Below are positions 42,431 to 52,899 of a stretch of DNA of 64,000 nt, one piece after another (within the stretch, counting starts at the first letter, position 1; every line of letters begins with the position of its first letter). Under the pieces are notes generated by a model. The model saw only the letters and a program-made list of their open reading frames with translations. It was not told where the DNA came from and did not search any database. Origin of the DNA: Kaistia soli DSM 19436 (GTDB lineage Bacteria; Pseudomonadota; Alphaproteobacteria; Rhizobiales; Kaistiaceae); NCBI RefSeq assembly GCF_900129325.1, contig NZ_FQUP01000002.1:793844-857843 (forward strand), written 5' to 3'. Position numbers and translations under genes: made by a program.

Positions 42431-43453
42431 CTAGATGTTGATGTCGACGCGACGTCCGCCCGTGGCGCTCTCGATGGCGCCGAACACCATCGCGAGGCTG
42501 CGGATATTCTGATGCCCGACCGTCTCGGGCTCGGAGCCGCCGCGCGTCGCGGCGACGAAGTCCTGGATGAGGCCGAGGTGGCCGCCCGTGCGGTCGGCCG
42601 GATCGAGGGGAGGAATCTCGACTGCGGCCACCTCGGAGAAGAGGCCTGCGGACGCCCCTGTGGCGACCTCGGCCCGGATATCGTCATGCCCGTCCCAGGT
42701 GAGCGAGCCCTTGGTCCCGACAATCCGCCAGGCGCTTTCCCAGCTCGTTCCGAGCCCTTCCGCGCACCACGAACCGCGATAATTGAAGATCACGCCATCG
42801 CCGAACTCGAAGATGGCGGCGGCCGACGAGCCTTGCTTGTACCAGGAACTCTTCGGCTCCCACTCGCGGCAATAGACGCCTTCGGGCTGCTTTCCAGCAA
42901 GAAAGCGGGCTGCGTCGAAGGTGTGAATCGCCATGTCGAGCAGCAGCACATGCTCCATCTCCTCGCGGAAACCGCCGAAATGCGGTCCGAGGAAGAAGTC
43001 GCAATGCAGGCTGGTGACATCGCCGATGAGGCCGGCGGCAACGGCGCGGCGAATGCGGCGCGGCCCCTCGAGATAGCGGCGGTTCTGGATCACCACATGC
43101 AGACGATCCGCGGCCTTGGCACGGGCGACGAGGTCGCGTGCCTCGTCAAGCGAGTTGGCCATCGGCTTTTCGGAAAGGACGTGGCATCCGGCGGCCAGCG
43201 CCGCCGAGACGACGTGATGCCGCGCGCCGGGCACGACGACGTCGAACAGGATTTCAGGCGAGGCCTTCTCGAGCAGTTCCTCGATGCTGGTGGCGAGCAC
43301 CGCATCGTCGAGACCGAATTCGGCGGCGCGGCTGGCCGCTCTTTCGGCGTCGATATCCGCAACGCCAACGATCTCAAGGCCATCAATGGTCTTGGCTGCC
43401 TCGAACCATGCACGACTCATGGCTCCGCAACCGATCAACGCGGCACGCTGCAT
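42431..43453 (-). CDS. Gfo/Idh/MocA family oxidoreductase
   Basis: 340-aa sugar dehydrogenase-type enzyme with N-terminal Rossmann loop GCGAMS (about residues 8-13), EKPMANS holding the catalytic lysine (about 90-96) and the C-terminal domain with DMAIHTFDAARFLAG, where the family histidine/aspartate lie. The ATG at 43453 has GGAGGAG upstream. It is the first gene of the LacI-controlled operon and likely oxidises the imported sugar to a keto form. Substrate unknown. Confidence 0.9.
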   Translation of the reverse strand: MQRAALIGCGAMSRAWFEAAKTIDGLEIVGVADIDAERAASRAAEFGLDDAVLATSIEELLEKASPEILFDVVVPGARHHVVSAALAAGCHVLSEKPMANSLDEARDLVARAKAADRLHVVIQNRRYLEGPRRIRRAVAAGLIGDVTSLHCDFFLGPHFGGFREEMEHVLLLDMAIHTFDAARFLAGKQPEGVYCREWEPKSSWYKQGSSAAAIFEFGDGVIFNYRGSWCAEGLGTSWESAWRIVGTKGSLTWDGHDDIRAEVATGASAGLFSEVAAVEIPPLDPADRTGGHLGLIQDFVAATRGGSEPETVGHQNIRSLAMVFGAIESATGGRRVDINI

Positions 43454-43481
43454 TCCTGGTCTCCTCCCATCGACGCCATAT

Positions 43482-43513
43482 GGTGCACCGCAATCGTTTT
43501 CGGTGCACTGCAA
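43482..43513. repeat. Two direct repeats in the LacI-operon control region
   Basis: GGTGCACCGCAA (43482-43493) and GGTGCACTGCAA (43502-43513) match at 11 of 12 positions and are 20 bp apart, about two DNA turns. They lie between the operator at 43518 and the start of the Gfo gene and could be a second regulator site. Confidence 0.5.
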
Positions 43514-43517
43514 GAGC

Positions 43518-43535
43518 GTCGTAAACGTTTACGAC
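43518..43535. promoter_or_regulatory. LacI-family operator
   Basis: An 18-bp perfect palindrome, GTCGTAAAC joined to GTTTACGAC, with the central CpG typical of LacI/PurR-family operators. It lies 65 bp upstream of the Gfo start and 137 bp upstream of the divergent regulator, so it can control both. Confidence 0.85.
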
Positions 43536-43671
43536 AACACAACAGGTGCGATGCCTTGTCAAGGGCTCGCATGTGGACGAGCAATGCGCTACGGCATCAA
43601 TCCACCGCCGCGATGAAGCGGCAGCGTGCCGCGCCCGCGATGATCAGGGCGCGATGGGAGGACGTTCTCGC

Positions 43672-44700
43672 GTGAGCATTCGCGACCTGGCGCGGCATCT
43701 CAATATCTCGATCGGAACGGTGTCGCGCGCGCTTAACGGCCGCTCTGATGTCAATCCCGAGACGCGCCGGCGTGTGTTCGAGGCCGCTGCGGCCATCGGC
43801 TATGTGCCGAACCAGTCGGGCCGCAGCCTTCGTCAGGGCACGACGAACTCCATCGGTTTCGTTGTCGAGACCAACAGCGAGACCAGTCTCTATGGCGATA
43901 CCTTCTTCACCAGCGTTTATGCCGGTGTGCAGCAGGTTTTCGCCCGGCACCATCTGGACCTGATCGTTTTGCTCTGTCCCTTCGATCAGGATCCGCTCGA
44001 GCATCTCCGCCGCGTCGTCTCACGGCGGTTCGTCGACGGATTGTTCATTTCCGCGATCCAGCGCCGCGACCCCCGCATCGACCACCTCATCGAAAGCGAG
44101 ATCCCGTTCATGGCGCTGGGCCGCAGCCTTTCCGGCGGAACGCATCCCTGGATCGATCTCGATTTTGCTGGTGTTGCGCATGCATCGATCCACCGTCTGG
44201 TCGAACGCGGTCATCGCCGTATCGGGCTCGTTACGGCCGGTTCCGAACTCAATCTCGGCTATGTTTTCGCCGATGGTTATCGCGAGGCGCTGGCGGCCGA
44301 AGGTCTGTCTTTCGATCCTGATCTTGTCATCCGCGCCGAGACCAGCGAGATGGGCGGCTATGACGCGGTCGACCGCCTGCTGAAGCTCCCCGAACGGCCG
44401 ACGGCTGTGCTGCTCGTCAATGAGATCATGGCGATTGGCGTCTATCGGCGGCTGCATGAGGCGGGGCTGACGCCAGGTCGCGACATGGCCGTCATCGGCT
44501 TCCGCGATTCCCCGCAGTCGCGCTTCCTGTCGCCGCCGCTCACCTGTTTTCGCATCGAGCTGTCCGGACTGGGGCGCCGCCTTGCCGAGGGGCTGCTTGC
44601 GACCATGCCGGCCTATCGCGACCAGCATCCGATCGGCCTCGTCCAGGAAATCTGGCCGATGCATCTCGTGGCCGGCGAAAGCGACCCGCCGCTGCGTTGA
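43672..44700 (+). CDS. LacI family transcriptional regulator
   Basis: 342-aa repressor. The GTG at 43672 has GGGAGGA 9 nt upstream and places the HTH at the very N terminus (VSIRDLARHLNISIGTVSRAL), followed by the hinge helix and a ribose-binding-protein-like effector domain (SIGFVVETNS onward). An ATG at 43654 overlaps the ribosome site and is rejected. It should bind the perfect palindrome at 43518-43535 and be released by a sugar connected with the operon. Confidence 0.94.
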   Translation: MSIRDLARHLNISIGTVSRALNGRSDVNPETRRRVFEAAAAIGYVPNQSGRSLRQGTTNSIGFVVETNSETSLYGDTFFTSVYAGVQQVFARHHLDLIVLLCPFDQDPLEHLRRVVSRRFVDGLFISAIQRRDPRIDHLIESEIPFMALGRSLSGGTHPWIDLDFAGVAHASIHRLVERGHRRIGLVTAGSELNLGYVFADGYREALAAEGLSFDPDLVIRAETSEMGGYDAVDRLLKLPERPTAVLLVNEIMAIGVYRRLHEAGLTPGRDMAVIGFRDSPQSRFLSPPLTCFRIELSGLGRRLAEGLLATMPAYRDQHPIGLVQEIWPMHLVAGESDPPLR

Positions 44701-44824
44701 CCCGCCAAGGACGCGGATCGTGAGCGCGGCCAGGTGCCAGGGGCGAGGTTCGGCCGAACCGGTAGGTGAACGATTCGGGCTCTCGTGCGTTGTCGCACTG
44801 CAACGTTTGAACGGGAGTGCTCCA

Positions 44825-45154
44825 ATGGTCCAGTCCGGCGATTTTCAGGAAGCAGCTGAGAAGATCGGTGCCACGGCGAGCGCGGTCAGCGCGCATGCAC
44901 GCCGCGCCGCGCGCGCCGCGACTTCAGAGGCGGCCCGCGCCGCCAGGAATAATCGCGAAGTCGCCCGCAACGTGTTCCATGATCTGGCCGACGAGGCCGA
45001 GGAAAAGGCTCGATCGGCTGGTGAAGCGTCGTCCGCGTTTGGGCGCATGCTGGCCCGACGCTCGACCGAGCAGCCGCTGGTGGCAATCGCGCTTGTGGCC
45101 GCGACGGCGGCGCTCGCATCGGCGCTTGCCGGCTGGGCGTTCACCAGGCGGTAA
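44825..45154 (+). CDS. Small membrane-anchored protein, DUF883/ElaB-like
   Basis: 109-aa protein: a long alanine-rich, charged amphipathic helix (about residues 5-75) followed by a single C-terminal membrane helix (about 85-106) ending WAFTRR. This layout resembles the ElaB/YqjD (DUF883) tail-anchored proteins, some of which bind ribosomes in stationary phase. The similarity is structural, not a confirmed family match. GGGAG precedes the ATG. A BrkB-family gene follows after 77 bp. Confidence 0.65.
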   Translation: MVQSGDFQEAAEKIGATASAVSAHARRAARAATSEAARAARNNREVARNVFHDLADEAEEKARSAGEASSAFGRMLARRSTEQPLVAIALVAATAALASALAGWAFTRR

Positions 45155-45231
45155 TCCGCCTCTTCCGTGCAGATGGCCCGCATCGGTGTTTCTGTTAGCA
45201 TCACGCGGGGTCGACGGAGAGGACTGGCTTG

Positions 45232-46188
45232 ATGGCGGCAATGCGGGCCGAGACGGCAGACAGCGGAACGGACGATGCGGACCGCGCGATTTCCGAGGCC
45301 ATCCGTAAACGCCGGCCGTTTCCCGTCATCGCATGGAAAGTGCTGGTCGACGTCTTCATGCGCTTCGTTGCGCATGATGACGCCCTGATCGCCGCTGGCG
45401 TCGCCTTCTATGGCTTTCTGGCGGTGTTTCCTGCGTTGGCGATCTTCATCTCGCTCTACGGCCTCCTGTTTGATCTTTCGGGTGTGACGAAGCATGCAGC
45501 CGATATCGCATCGGTGCTGCCCGATGAGGCGCGCCCTATCGTTCTCGACTTCCTGACGGCCTTGGCGAGCAAGGGGCCTGCGCAGCTCAATGCGGGCCTC
45601 TTCATCGGTCTTGCCATCGCGCTCTGGAGTTCGCGTGCGGGCGTCGCGGCGCTGATGAGCGGCGTCAACTTCGCCTATGAGGTGAAGGACGACCGCAACA
45701 TTTTTGTCTCGATCGGCATCTCACTGGCGCTGACGGTTGGCGCGGTGATCTTCGCCATCCTGACGCTGACGGTGATCGCGGCGGTGCCGGTCGCGCTCTC
45801 CATCCTGCATGTGCCCTATGCGAGCGTCACTACGCTGCTCTTGATCCGCTGGCCGATCCTGGCGTTGATCGCCTTTTCATCGATATCGGCGATCTATTTC
45901 GTGGTTCCGCATCGCAAGCCCGGCGGTCCCTGGCGGAAGGCGCGGCGGATGTTGCCGGGCGCGATCGCAGCTACGCTGATCTGGCTGCCGGGCTGTTCGC
46001 TCTTCTCGTTCTATGTCACGCGCATCGCGGTCTATGACGCGACCTATGGGTCGCTGGGTGGCGCTGTGATCTTCCTGCTCTGGCTGTGGTTCACGGCGCT
46101 TTCCGTTCTGGTCGGCGCCGAGATCAATGCCAGCTGGTCGGGCCTCAAGACGCCGAAGCAGCGTCATCAGACGCCCGAGCCGAACTGA
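45232..46188 (+). CDS. YihY/virulence factor BrkB family membrane protein
   Basis: 318-aa integral membrane protein with six hydrophobic segments. Family motifs are DDALIAAGVAFYGFLAVFPALA (positions 46-67), SSRAGVAALMSGVNFAYE and YGSLGGAVIFLLWLWFTA near the end. These proteins were once called RNase BN; they are now regarded as membrane proteins of unclear role, possibly transport. The ATG at 45232 has GGAGAGGA upstream; a TTG lies directly before it. Confidence 0.9.
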   Translation: MAAMRAETADSGTDDADRAISEAIRKRRPFPVIAWKVLVDVFMRFVAHDDALIAAGVAFYGFLAVFPALAIFISLYGLLFDLSGVTKHAADIASVLPDEARPIVLDFLTALASKGPAQLNAGLFIGLAIALWSSRAGVAALMSGVNFAYEVKDDRNIFVSIGISLALTVGAVIFAILTLTVIAAVPVALSILHVPYASVTTLLLIRWPILALIAFSSISAIYFVVPHRKPGGPWRKARRMLPGAIAATLIWLPGCSLFSFYVTRIAVYDATYGSLGGAVIFLLWLWFTALSVLVGAEINASWSGLKTPKQRHQTPEPN

Positions 46189-46200
46189 CGCCCGGCTCGA

Positions 46201-46797
46201 TCAGTCCTTCAGAGCGGCCGACCTGTCCTGCCGCCTCAGCACCGCTTCGCGCCCAAAATGCAGGACCACCAGCGACACTGCGCCGATTGCCAGCGCGATC
46301 AGAAGCTTGTGCTCGAAGCCATGCAGGCGGCCGGAATACTGCTCGATGAGATGGCCGAAGACGTAGCCGATGGTCGTGATCAGCGCGGCCCAGGCTGCTG
46401 CGGCGATGACGTTAAGCACCGTGTAGAGCAGGGGCGGCACCCCGGCGATGCCGATCGCGATCGGGCTGATCGTGCGGACGCCATAGATGAAGCGGAACGA
46501 GAGGATGAACAGAACGCGGTGGCGCTTGATGAGATCGAGCACGCGCGTAAAGGCGGGTCGCGCCGTCTGGCGCTTCACAAATCTCGAATCCCGCGCATAA
46601 CGTCCTATATAATAGAGCACTTGGTCGCCGGTGAGAGAGCCCGCAAAGGCGGCGAGGAACACGCCGAAGGGATCGAGAATGCCCTGATGGGCGAGAAAGC
46701 CGGCGGCGAGGAGGATGCTGTCACCCTCGATGATGACGCCGAGATAGACCACGATCAGCCCGTAGCTGGCGAGGAACTGATCGATCCAGTGCATCAT
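46201..46797 (-). CDS. DedA family membrane protein
   Basis: 198-aa inner-membrane protein with the DedA/SNARE-associated pattern: EGDSILLAAGFLAHQG, a G-SLTGDQVLYYIGRYARD segment and the FRFIYGVRTISPIAIG motif containing the conserved arginines. DedA proteins support membrane homeostasis and proton-motive-force-dependent lipid transport. AAGGA precedes the start; two adjacent ATGs (46797, 46794) are possible. It is convergent with the BrkB-family gene and divergent from gyrB. Confidence 0.9.
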   Translation of the reverse strand: MMHWIDQFLASYGLIVVYLGVIIEGDSILLAAGFLAHQGILDPFGVFLAAFAGSLTGDQVLYYIGRYARDSRFVKRQTARPAFTRVLDLIKRHRVLFILSFRFIYGVRTISPIAIGIAGVPPLLYTVLNVIAAAAWAALITTIGYVFGHLIEQYSGRLHGFEHKLLIALAIGAVSLVVLHFGREAVLRRQDRSAALKD

Positions 46798-46939
46798 GCG
46801 CGCGGTCGTCCTTGCTGCCGCCCATCGGGCGGATGAGCGCCGAGGATCGTCTGGGCCTCCGGCGAGCGCAAGCGCAGATCGTCCGTTGAGCCGCCGCCAC
46901 CTTCGCGCCGTCTTTGGCGGATAGTCACGAAGGTGCAAT

Positions 46940-46951
46940 TTCTTCGAAGAA
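46940..46951. promoter_or_regulatory. 12-bp palindrome upstream of gyrB
   Basis: TTCTTC followed directly by GAAGAA, a perfect palindrome about 80 bp before gyrB in the divergent dedA-gyrB gap (46798-47029). No clear -35/-10 pair could be assigned. It may be a regulator site for gyrB. Confidence 0.3.
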
Positions 46952-47029
46952 GCAATAGATTAGCCCTACGAATCGATGCTCGCGCGCGCCGCCTGTGCGC
47001 GCGGTGCAGGACCACCCAGGAAACACTGA

Positions 47030-49486
<2,457 letters not shown>

Positions 49487-49507
49487 AGTCGCCCCGAGAC
49501 GTGCCGA

Positions 49508-49537
49508 AAGGCGGAGGCTGAGGCCTCCGCCTTTTTT
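49508..49537 (+). terminator. Rho-independent terminator of gyrB
   Basis: GGCGGAGGC (49510-49518) pairs with GCCTCCGCC (49523-49531), loop TGAG, extended by AA/TT and followed by six T. It ends the gyrB transcript and, given its symmetry, may also serve the small gene on the other strand. Confidence 0.93.
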
Positions 49538-49739
49538 ATTCGGCGCGCAGCAGCGCGAAGCCTTCGTCGGTGAGCTGGTAGCCGGCGACGCGGGTCTTGA
49601 CGAGGCCGAACTCGATCAGCCGCTGGACGGCCTTGCCGTCGAGGCCGACATAGGGGCCGGGCCGCGCGACACGGGCCAGCATCTTCAGTTCGATCGCCGA
49701 GAGATCGGCCTTGGTCGGGGTCGGCTTGGCATTGGCCAT
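49536..49739 (-). CDS. Small protein with winged-helix-like pattern
   Basis: 67-aa protein of unknown function. After a lysine-rich tail it reads LSAIELKMLARVAR, then AVQRLIEFGLVKTRVAGYQLTDEGFALL, which resembles a minimal winged helix in which a recognition helix is followed by a beta-hairpin. AAAAGGA lies upstream of the ATG. It is 38 bp downstream of the M3 peptidase gene on the same strand and could be co-transcribed with it. The DNA-binding idea is an inference from pattern only. Confidence 0.65.
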   Translation of the reverse strand: MANAKPTPTKADLSAIELKMLARVARPGPYVGLDGKAVQRLIEFGLVKTRVAGYQLTDEGFALLRAE

Positions 49740-49777
49740 GAGGGGATCCTTTTCTTGGTTATGATTGCGCGGGATTG

Positions 49778-51826
49778 TCAGACGGCCGTGTCCATCAGGC
49801 CGCGCTTCCTGAGCAGCGCCGACGGATCGGGATCGCGGCCGCGGAAAGCGCGATAGGCCTCGTCGGGCTTGCGGCGGTTGCCCGCCGAATAGACGAATTC
49901 CTTGAGACGCGAAGCGACGTCCGGCGAGAAGATGTCGCCGGCTTCCTCGAACGCGTCGAAACCGTCGGCGTCGAGCGTCTCGGACCAGAGATAGCTGTAA
50001 TAGGCCGAAGAGTAGCCGTCGCCGGCGAAGACATGCTGGAAATGCGGCGTGCGATGACGCATCACCATGGCCTGCGGCATGCCGATCTCGGCGAGAATAC
50101 CCTTTTCGAAAGCCGTCGAATCGAGGCCGGCACCATCCTTCAGGAGGTGAAGCCGGAGATCGACCAGCGCCGAGGAGACATATTCGACCGTCGCAAAGCC
50201 CTGATTGAAGCTGCGGCTCGCCTTGAGGCGCTCGATGAGCGAAGCCGGCATCGGCTCCCCGGTGCGGTAGTGAACCGCGAAGCGCTCGAGAATTTCCGGG
50301 CGCTCGAACCAGTGCTCATAAAGCTGCGACGGAAACTCGACGAAATCGCGCGCGACGCTGGTGCCGGCGATCGAGGGATAGGTCACGTCCGAAAGCAGGC
50401 CGTGCAGTCCGTGGCCGAATTCGTGGAACAGGGTGCGTGCGTCATCATAGGAGAGCAGCGTCGGCGCGCCGTCGGCGCCCTTCGCGAAGTTCATCACATT
50501 GACGATGATCGGCCTGACATTACCGACGAGCCGCTCCTGGCCACGATAGTCGCTCATCCAGGCGCCGCTGCGCTTGGAGGGCCGCGCGAAATAGTCTCCG
50601 AGGAAGATGCCGACCAGATCGCCGCTGGCGTCTGTCACCTCAAAGACGCGGACGTCCGGATGATAGGCCTCGACATCCTTCCGCTCCAGGAAGCGGACGC
50701 CGAACAACCGCGTCGCCGTGTCGAAGGCGGCCTCGATGACCTTGTCGAGCTGGAGGTATGGCTTCAACCCGGCTTCGTCGAGATCGAATTCGGCCTTGCG
50801 CCGGCGCTCCGAATAATAGCGCCAGTCCCAGGCGGCGAGCTCGAAATTGCCGCCCTCTTCATGCACAAGCGCCTGCAGCGCCGCACGCTCCTCGATGGCG
50901 CGGGCGCGGGCTGGCGCCCAGACGGAGGTCAGCAGGTTCATCGCCGCTTCCGGCGTCTTGGCCATGGAATCGTCGAGGCGGAAATGCGCGAAGCTCTCGA
51001 AGCCGAGCAGTTCCGCCTGCTCGGCGCGGAGCGCGACCGTCTCGGCGATGATCGCGCGGTTGTCGGTCTTGCCGGCCTCGCCGCGCGCCGTCCAGGCTTC
51101 GAAGGCCTTTTCGCGGAGGTCACGCCGGGCCGAGAATTGCAGGAACGGCTCGATCGACGAGCGCGACAGCGTGATGAGATATTTGCCTTGGAGGCCGCGA
51201 TCCTTGGCGGCCTGGGAGGCTGAGGCGATCAGGAAATCGGGCAGGCCTGCGAGGTCGTCGCCGCCCTCCAGCACGAGCGTCCATCCCTTCTCGTCGGCGA
51301 GCACGTTCTGGCCGAAGGTGGTTCCGAGCGTCGCGAGCCGCTCCGAGATCGCCGCGAGCCGCGCCTTGGTCTCGGCCGGCAATCCGGCGCCCGAACGGCG
51401 GAAACCGGTGTGATAGCGCTCCAGAACGCGCGCCTGCTCCGCATCGAGCCCGCCATCGCCGTTCTTCATGAGCGTATCGATGCGCTGGAACAGTGCCTCG
51501 CTCAAATAGATCGCGCTGCGATGGCGCGAGAGGAGCGGAGCGATCTCCATCTCGATCGCCTCGAGTGCGTCATTGGTGTGCGCGCCCGTCAGGTTGAAGA
51601 AGACCGCAGCGACACGGTCGAGCTTGCGCCCGGCCCGTTCCATCGCTTCGATCGTGTTGGCGAAGCTAGGCGCTTCGGGATTTCCGGCGATCAGGGCGAT
51701 CTCGCTCTGGTGGTCCGCGATCGCAGCTTCGAATGCCGGACGGTAATGCGCCGGCTCGATCGCCGCAAAGGGCGGCATGCCGAACGGCGTCGTCCAGGTC
51801 GAAAGAAGCGGATTGTCGGCTGTCAT
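49778..51826 (-). CDS. M3 family metallopeptidase (oligopeptidase A / Dcp-like)
   Basis: 682-aa cytoplasmic zinc oligopeptidase that degrades peptides left by proteases. The zinc site is HEFGH at residues 468-472 with the third ligand glutamate near 497 (DFVEFPSQ); H and Y residues in MVMRHRTPHFQHVFAGDGYSS-type substrate loops are present. No signal peptide. The ATG at 51826 has GAGG 8 nt upstream; a GTG two codons earlier is less well placed. Whether it acts as endopeptidase or dipeptidase cannot be told. Confidence 0.94.
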   Translation of the reverse strand: MTADNPLLSTWTTPFGMPPFAAIEPAHYRPAFEAAIADHQSEIALIAGNPEAPSFANTIEAMERAGRKLDRVAAVFFNLTGAHTNDALEAIEMEIAPLLSRHRSAIYLSEALFQRIDTLMKNGDGGLDAEQARVLERYHTGFRRSGAGLPAETKARLAAISERLATLGTTFGQNVLADEKGWTLVLEGGDDLAGLPDFLIASASQAAKDRGLQGKYLITLSRSSIEPFLQFSARRDLREKAFEAWTARGEAGKTDNRAIIAETVALRAEQAELLGFESFAHFRLDDSMAKTPEAAMNLLTSVWAPARARAIEERAALQALVHEEGGNFELAAWDWRYYSERRRKAEFDLDEAGLKPYLQLDKVIEAAFDTATRLFGVRFLERKDVEAYHPDVRVFEVTDASGDLVGIFLGDYFARPSKRSGAWMSDYRGQERLVGNVRPIIVNVMNFAKGADGAPTLLSYDDARTLFHEFGHGLHGLLSDVTYPSIAGTSVARDFVEFPSQLYEHWFERPEILERFAVHYRTGEPMPASLIERLKASRSFNQGFATVEYVSSALVDLRLHLLKDGAGLDSTAFEKGILAEIGMPQAMVMRHRTPHFQHVFAGDGYSSAYYSYLWSETLDADGFDAFEEAGDIFSPDVASRLKEFVYSAGNRRKPDEAYRAFRGRDPDPSALLRKRGLMDTAV

Positions 51827-51969
51827 GCGCACGGCCTCGGCAAGGAGCGAAAAGATGCGGGTAGGCTGAGATGGACCCCGCCGCCGCCCGGATCAAGCAT
51901 ATCGAGGAGCGCGATTCGCATTATAGAAGGTCGGAAGCAAGCCCTCCATCGCGATTCGACCCGTCCACC

Positions 51970-52893
51970 ATGTCTGCGTCCGCCTCAAGAACCGAGCTGC
52001 CACCGCCCCGCGTCCTCGTCATCGGCGATGTGATGACCGATGTCATCGTCCAGCCGGAGGGCCCGATCGTGCCCGGTTCCGATCGGCGGGCGCGGATCGG
52101 CCTCTATCCCGGTGGCTCGGCCTGCAACCAGGCGGCCTGGCTCGCTCATCTCGGTATCCCCGTGGCGCTGGCCGGCAAGGTCGGCCGCCGCGATGCCGAG
52201 GAGCAGGCGCGCGCGTTGGCCGAGGCCGGCGTCACGCCGCGTCTCGGCATCGACGAAACGCGCGGCACGGGCATGCTGATCGCGCTGATATCAGAAGGCG
52301 GTCAGCGCTCGTTCCTCACCGATCGTGGCGCCAATGACACGCTCTCGAACGACGATCTTCCGGTCTCGCTGCTGTCGGGACTCGAGCTCGTCCATGTCTC
52401 GGGATACGCGTTGTTCACGCCTGGGCCGCGCGCAGCGGTCATGTCGCTGATGGCCGTGGCGCGGGCCCGCGGCATCACGGTCACCGTCGATCCGGCCTCG
52501 GTGGGCTTTCTCGACGAGGTCGGCCGGGACAATTTCCTCGGCTGGACGCGCGACGCATCGATCCTGTTTCCCAACGAGGACGAGGCGGCGTTTCTCGCCG
52601 GCTCGGACGATCCGGCGGCGCAGATACGCTTCCTGACCAATCGCTATGGCCTCGTCGCGGTCAAGCGCGGCGCGGCGGGTGCCGAGGTCGCCACGGCGCA
52701 GATCCGGCTGAAAGCGCAGCCGCCAACCGTTGCGGCCGTCGATACGACCGGTGCCGGCGACGCATTCCTAGCCGGATTCCTGGCTGCACGGCTTGCCGGC
52801 GCTGGCCTCGAGCAGTGTCTTGCGGAAGGCGTCAGGAATGGCGCGGAGGCGACGACCGTGATTGGCGGAAGGCCGCCAGCGCGGGCCGGCTGA
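51970..52893 (+). CDS. PfkB family carbohydrate/nucleoside kinase
   Basis: 307-aa ribokinase-like enzyme: N-terminal VIGDVMTDVIV, substrate motif YPGGSACNQAAWLAHLG and C-terminal ATP/catalytic motif DTTGAGDAFLAGF with the base aspartate. The start at 51970 is chosen by domain position; the frame is open to 51871 but with no conserved sequence. It is divergent from the M3 peptidase and convergent with the nucleoside hydrolase operon 6 bp away. Substrate could be ribose or another sugar freed by those hydrolases. Confidence 0.88.
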   Translation: MSASASRTELPPPRVLVIGDVMTDVIVQPEGPIVPGSDRRARIGLYPGGSACNQAAWLAHLGIPVALAGKVGRRDAEEQARALAEAGVTPRLGIDETRGTGMLIALISEGGQRSFLTDRGANDTLSNDDLPVSLLSGLELVHVSGYALFTPGPRAAVMSLMAVARARGITVTVDPASVGFLDEVGRDNFLGWTRDASILFPNEDEAAFLAGSDDPAAQIRFLTNRYGLVAVKRGAAGAEVATAQIRLKAQPPTVAAVDTTGAGDAFLAGFLAARLAGAGLEQCLAEGVRNGAEATTVIGGRPPARAG

Positions 52894-52899
52894 ACCTGA

